Under the pieces are notes generated by a model that saw nothing but the letters and a program-made list of their open reading frames with translations, did not search any database and was not told the DNA's origin. A DNA stretch of 64,000 nt from Roseiarcus sp963794655 (lineage in GTDB: Bacteria > Pseudomonadota > Alphaproteobacteria > Rhizobiales > Beijerinckiaceae). Below, one piece after another: positions 61,902 to 64,000 of this stretch. Made by a program: the position numbers and the translations under genes. The stretch is from assembly GCA_963794655.1 (NCBI GenBank), contig CAWCEV010000008.1, positions 124,001 to 188,000 of the forward strand, in the 5' to 3' direction. Each line of letters opens with the position of its first letter. Position 1 is the first letter of the stretch.

Positions 61902-62930
61902 GTGTCAGACCGATCCAAGTCGACTTCACCGGGCCGACGCAATCTCCTTAAGTCCGTTGCGGGCGCGACGGCCTTGTTCGCGGGCCTTGGTGTCAATCCC
62001 ATAGTCGCCGGCGCCATGGCGAAGGAGGCGGGCAAAGCCACCCGACCCCTCAAGGCTGCCTTCTCGAATGCCGGACTGCAGGCGACATGGTGCGCCCAGG
62101 GTAAGCAGGCGGCCGAATATTGGGCCAAGCTGCTCAATGTTGATGTCACTTGGTTCGACGGCCAATTCAACAACGTGACGCAGCGCGCCGCGATCGACAA
62201 TATGGCTTCGCAGAAATGGGACTTCGTCGCTATTCAGGCGTTCGGCATCGGCACCCTGAACGCTCCGGTCAACAAGATGATCGAGGCTGGGATTCCGGTC
62301 ATCGACATGGATACGCTGATCGCGCCACTCGACACGATCGATGTCCTGACTTTCCTCGCGCCGGACAACGAATTCATGGGCGCCGCCGTCACCCAAGCGC
62401 TGGTCAACGCTCTCAACGGCGAGGGTACGATCGTTATGACTCAGGGCTCGCTTGGACACACGGGCGCCCAAGGCCGCGCAAAAGGGTTCCATTCGGTGGT
62501 CTCGAAATTTCCCAAGGTGCAGGTTCTCGACGAACAGCCAGCCGACTGGGACGTGACAAAGGTCGCGCGGATCTGGGAATCGCTCTTGACCAAGTATCCG
62601 AGGATCGACGCAGCGTTTTTTCATAACGATGACATGGCGCTCGCCGCCTACAAGGTCATGCAGGCCAAGGGCCGCACCGAGACGAAGATCGGCGGGGTCG
62701 ATGCGATGCCCCCGGCGATCAAGGCCGTGCAGGCTGGCGAGATGTATGCGACCGTCCGCAACCCTTCCTGCCGTATCCACGGCGGGGCAATTATCGCAGG
62801 CGTGTCGGCTGTGATAAACGGGGCAAAGACAGGAACCGACATTCCGAAGAACATTGTCACCGACGGCCCGGTCGTCACCAAGGCCAACGCTGACGGCATG
62901 CTCTGGATGGAGGAGCAATTCCTCATTTGA
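61902..62930 (+). CDS. Sugar-type ABC transporter periplasmic binding protein
   Basis: A 342-residue Peripla_BP_4 protein with a Tat signal (SPGRRNLLKSVAGATALFAG). The mature core is KAAFSNAGLQATWCAQGKQA, FDGQFNNVTQRAAIDNMASQ, then VDAAFFHNDD-like FFHNDDMALAAYKVMQAKGR. GTG 61902 follows GGGAGGAAATA exactly; frame upstream to 61833 lacks a start site. It is followed by an FAD-linked oxidase 30 bp on, so substrate uptake and oxidation may be linked. No permease is in the window. Confidence 0.87.
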   Translation: MSDRSKSTSPGRRNLLKSVAGATALFAGLGVNPIVAGAMAKEAGKATRPLKAAFSNAGLQATWCAQGKQAAEYWAKLLNVDVTWFDGQFNNVTQRAAIDNMASQKWDFVAIQAFGIGTLNAPVNKMIEAGIPVIDMDTLIAPLDTIDVLTFLAPDNEFMGAAVTQALVNALNGEGTIVMTQGSLGHTGAQGRAKGFHSVVSKFPKVQVLDEQPADWDVTKVARIWESLLTKYPRIDAAFFHNDDMALAAYKVMQAKGRTETKIGGVDAMPPAIKAVQAGEMYATVRNPSCRIHGGAIIAGVSAVINGAKTGTDIPKNIVTDGPVVTKANADGMLWMEEQFLI

Positions 62931-62960
62931 AGCCGGCGCGGTCGTCGTTAGGACTGTCCG

Positions 62961-64000
62961 ATGAATCCCGAAGCCATCGCCAATTTCGCTGAAAGCATGC
63001 GCGGCCCCGTGGTCGGACGCGGTCATCCGGAATACGACGATGCGCGAAAGCTCCACAACGCGATGATCGACAAGCGGCCGCTCTTCATCGCCAGATGCGT
63101 CGACGCGGCCGATGTCATCGCGGCTGTGAATTTCGGCCGCGAAAGCAAGCTGCCTATCGCTATTCGCGGAGGCGGGCATAGCACGCCCGGGTTTGGCAGC
63201 GTCGATGACGGTTTGGTCGTCGACTTGTCGCTGATGAAGGGTGTCCGAGTCGATCCGAAAAACCGGACCGTCAGAGTGGGTCCGGGTTGCACCACCGGCG
63301 ACGTCGATCATGCGACACAGGCGTTCAAGCAGGCCGTGCCGTTCGGGATCATCTCGACAACCGGTGTGGCGGGGCTCGCCTTGAGCGGCGGACACGGTTA
63401 TCTCAGCCGCCTTTATGGCCTGACGGCGGACAATCTTATCGAAGCGGACGTGGTGCTCGCCGACGGCAGCTTTGTAACGGCGTCCGAAGCGGACAATCCG
63501 GACCTACTTTGGGCGCTGCGCGGTGGAGGCGGAAATTTCGGTGTCGTCGTCAGCTTCCTGTTCCGCACTCATCCGGTTGACACCGTCTATGGCGGGCCGA
63601 TTTTCTTCGAGCTTTCCGACGCGCCGACTGTGATGAAGTGGTTCCGCGACAATCAGCCGAAGCTCCCGGAAGAGTTCTATATGTTTCTGGGATTCCATAT
63701 CGTGCTGCCCAAGGATCCTGCCCCGAAGGAGCATTGGTCAAAGAAGACGTGCATCCTTGTCCTTTCGCATGCGGGCTCGCCCGCGGAGGCTGAACTGGCC
63801 GTTGGCGTGATGCGGGCGGCCCTGCCGAAACCGATGATCGATTGGGCGCAGCCGATGCCGTATGCGGCGATGCAGTCGATGTTCGATGAAGCGTCGCCGG
63901 CGGGCAATCAATGGTATTTGAGAGGCGACTTCGTCAAGGACTTGCCCGACGCTTCAATCGAGGCGCATGTCGCTTTCGCCGCAAAGATGCCGAGCGACTA
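62961..64000 (+). CDS. FAD-linked oxidase, BBE type (truncated by window end)
   Basis: At least 346 residues; continues past 64000. The PCMH-type FAD domain has PIAIRGGGHSTPGFGSVDD (the His is a candidate covalent FAD site), VRVGPGCTTGDVDHATQAFK and GVAGLALSGGHGYLSRLYGL then LWALRGGGGNFGVVVSF. A substrate domain follows. The Cys in GPGCTTGD might be a second flavin attachment. Such enzymes oxidise sugars, alcohols or alkaloids. ATG 62961 lies 30 bp after the binding protein stop. Confidence 0.87.
   Translation, partial: MNPEAIANFAESMRGPVVGRGHPEYDDARKLHNAMIDKRPLFIARCVDAADVIAAVNFGRESKLPIAIRGGGHSTPGFGSVDDGLVVDLSLMKGVRVDPKNRTVRVGPGCTTGDVDHATQAFKQAVPFGIISTTGVAGLALSGGHGYLSRLYGLTADNLIEADVVLADGSFVTASEADNPDLLWALRGGGGNFGVVVSFLFRTHPVDTVYGGPIFFELSDAPTVMKWFRDNQPKLPEEFYMFLGFHIVLPKDPAPKEHWSKKTCILVLSHAGSPAEAELAVGVMRAALPKPMIDWAQPMPYAAMQSMFDEASPAGNQWYLRGDFVKDLPDASIEAHVAFAAKMPSD

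Noticed and set aside
1..64000. CRISPR array, rRNA or tRNA genes
   Set aside because: No regularly spaced repeats and no conserved RNA gene segments were seen by eye; a dedicated RNA gene search could overturn this.

Overview
The window looks like a chromosomal segment of an alphaproteobacterium, most likely a Hyphomicrobiales (Rhizobiales) member. The evidence is high GC, alphaproteobacterial CobS, BolA and J-domain proteins, class III cyclases of the rhizobial type, Tat-dependent sugar-binding proteins, and small Gly/Ala-rich secreted proteins typical of that order. No rRNA, tRNA or CRISPR array is visible. Several genes, including two in the conserved part, carry single-base frameshifts, so some assembly indels are possible alongside real gene decay.

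Layout. 1-16.6 kb is conserved chromosome: malonyl-CoA decarboxylase, a methyltransferase, an MscS channel, a 2TM adenylate cyclase, a DUF1254 protein, a phosphoesterase, a NUDIX hydrolase, an L,D-transpeptidase, BolA, a J-domain protein, CobS, an FMN reductase and GuaA. 16.7-27.9 kb is a catabolic and transport cluster on the minus strand: Fe-alcohol dehydrogenase, SDR, FadR-type GntR regulator, two enolase-superfamily dehydratases, a permease, two tandem periplasmic binding proteins and a natural ATPase-permease fusion. Together these suggest uptake and oxidation/dehydration of an unidentified sugar or sugar acid. 28.3-34.6 kb is a phage-derived recombination island (XRE repressor, YqaJ exonuclease, ERF annealing protein, HNH protein) in which yqaJ is split by an IS630 element. 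34.8-38.1 kb encodes surface-glycan functions (DegT-like protein, methyltransferase, GT2 glycosyltransferase).

38.6-50.5 kb is a mosaic of accessory genes: a LysR regulator, a frameshifted cytochrome P460 coupled to a DUF4331 gene, a cupin, a secreted AIDA-repeat protein, a MarR regulator, a cyclase-TPR protein, decayed genes and an ABC binding protein. The cupin/AIDA/MarR part is notable. The divergent cupin-marR promoter region occurs twice as ~110-bp direct repeats flanking the AIDA cassette, and both copies carry a GGTAAA-N5-TTTACC palindrome, so the cassette appears to have been placed under MarR control. 50.6-61 kb is dominated by mobile DNA: a second, inverted IS630 copy splits a SAM-cyclase-AAA-TPR gene, and two same-orientation IS1182 copies bracket an IS110-family element, a transporter remnant and a small secreted protein. 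The window ends with a Spy/CpxP-like protein, a third sugar-type binding protein and a truncated FAD-linked oxidase.
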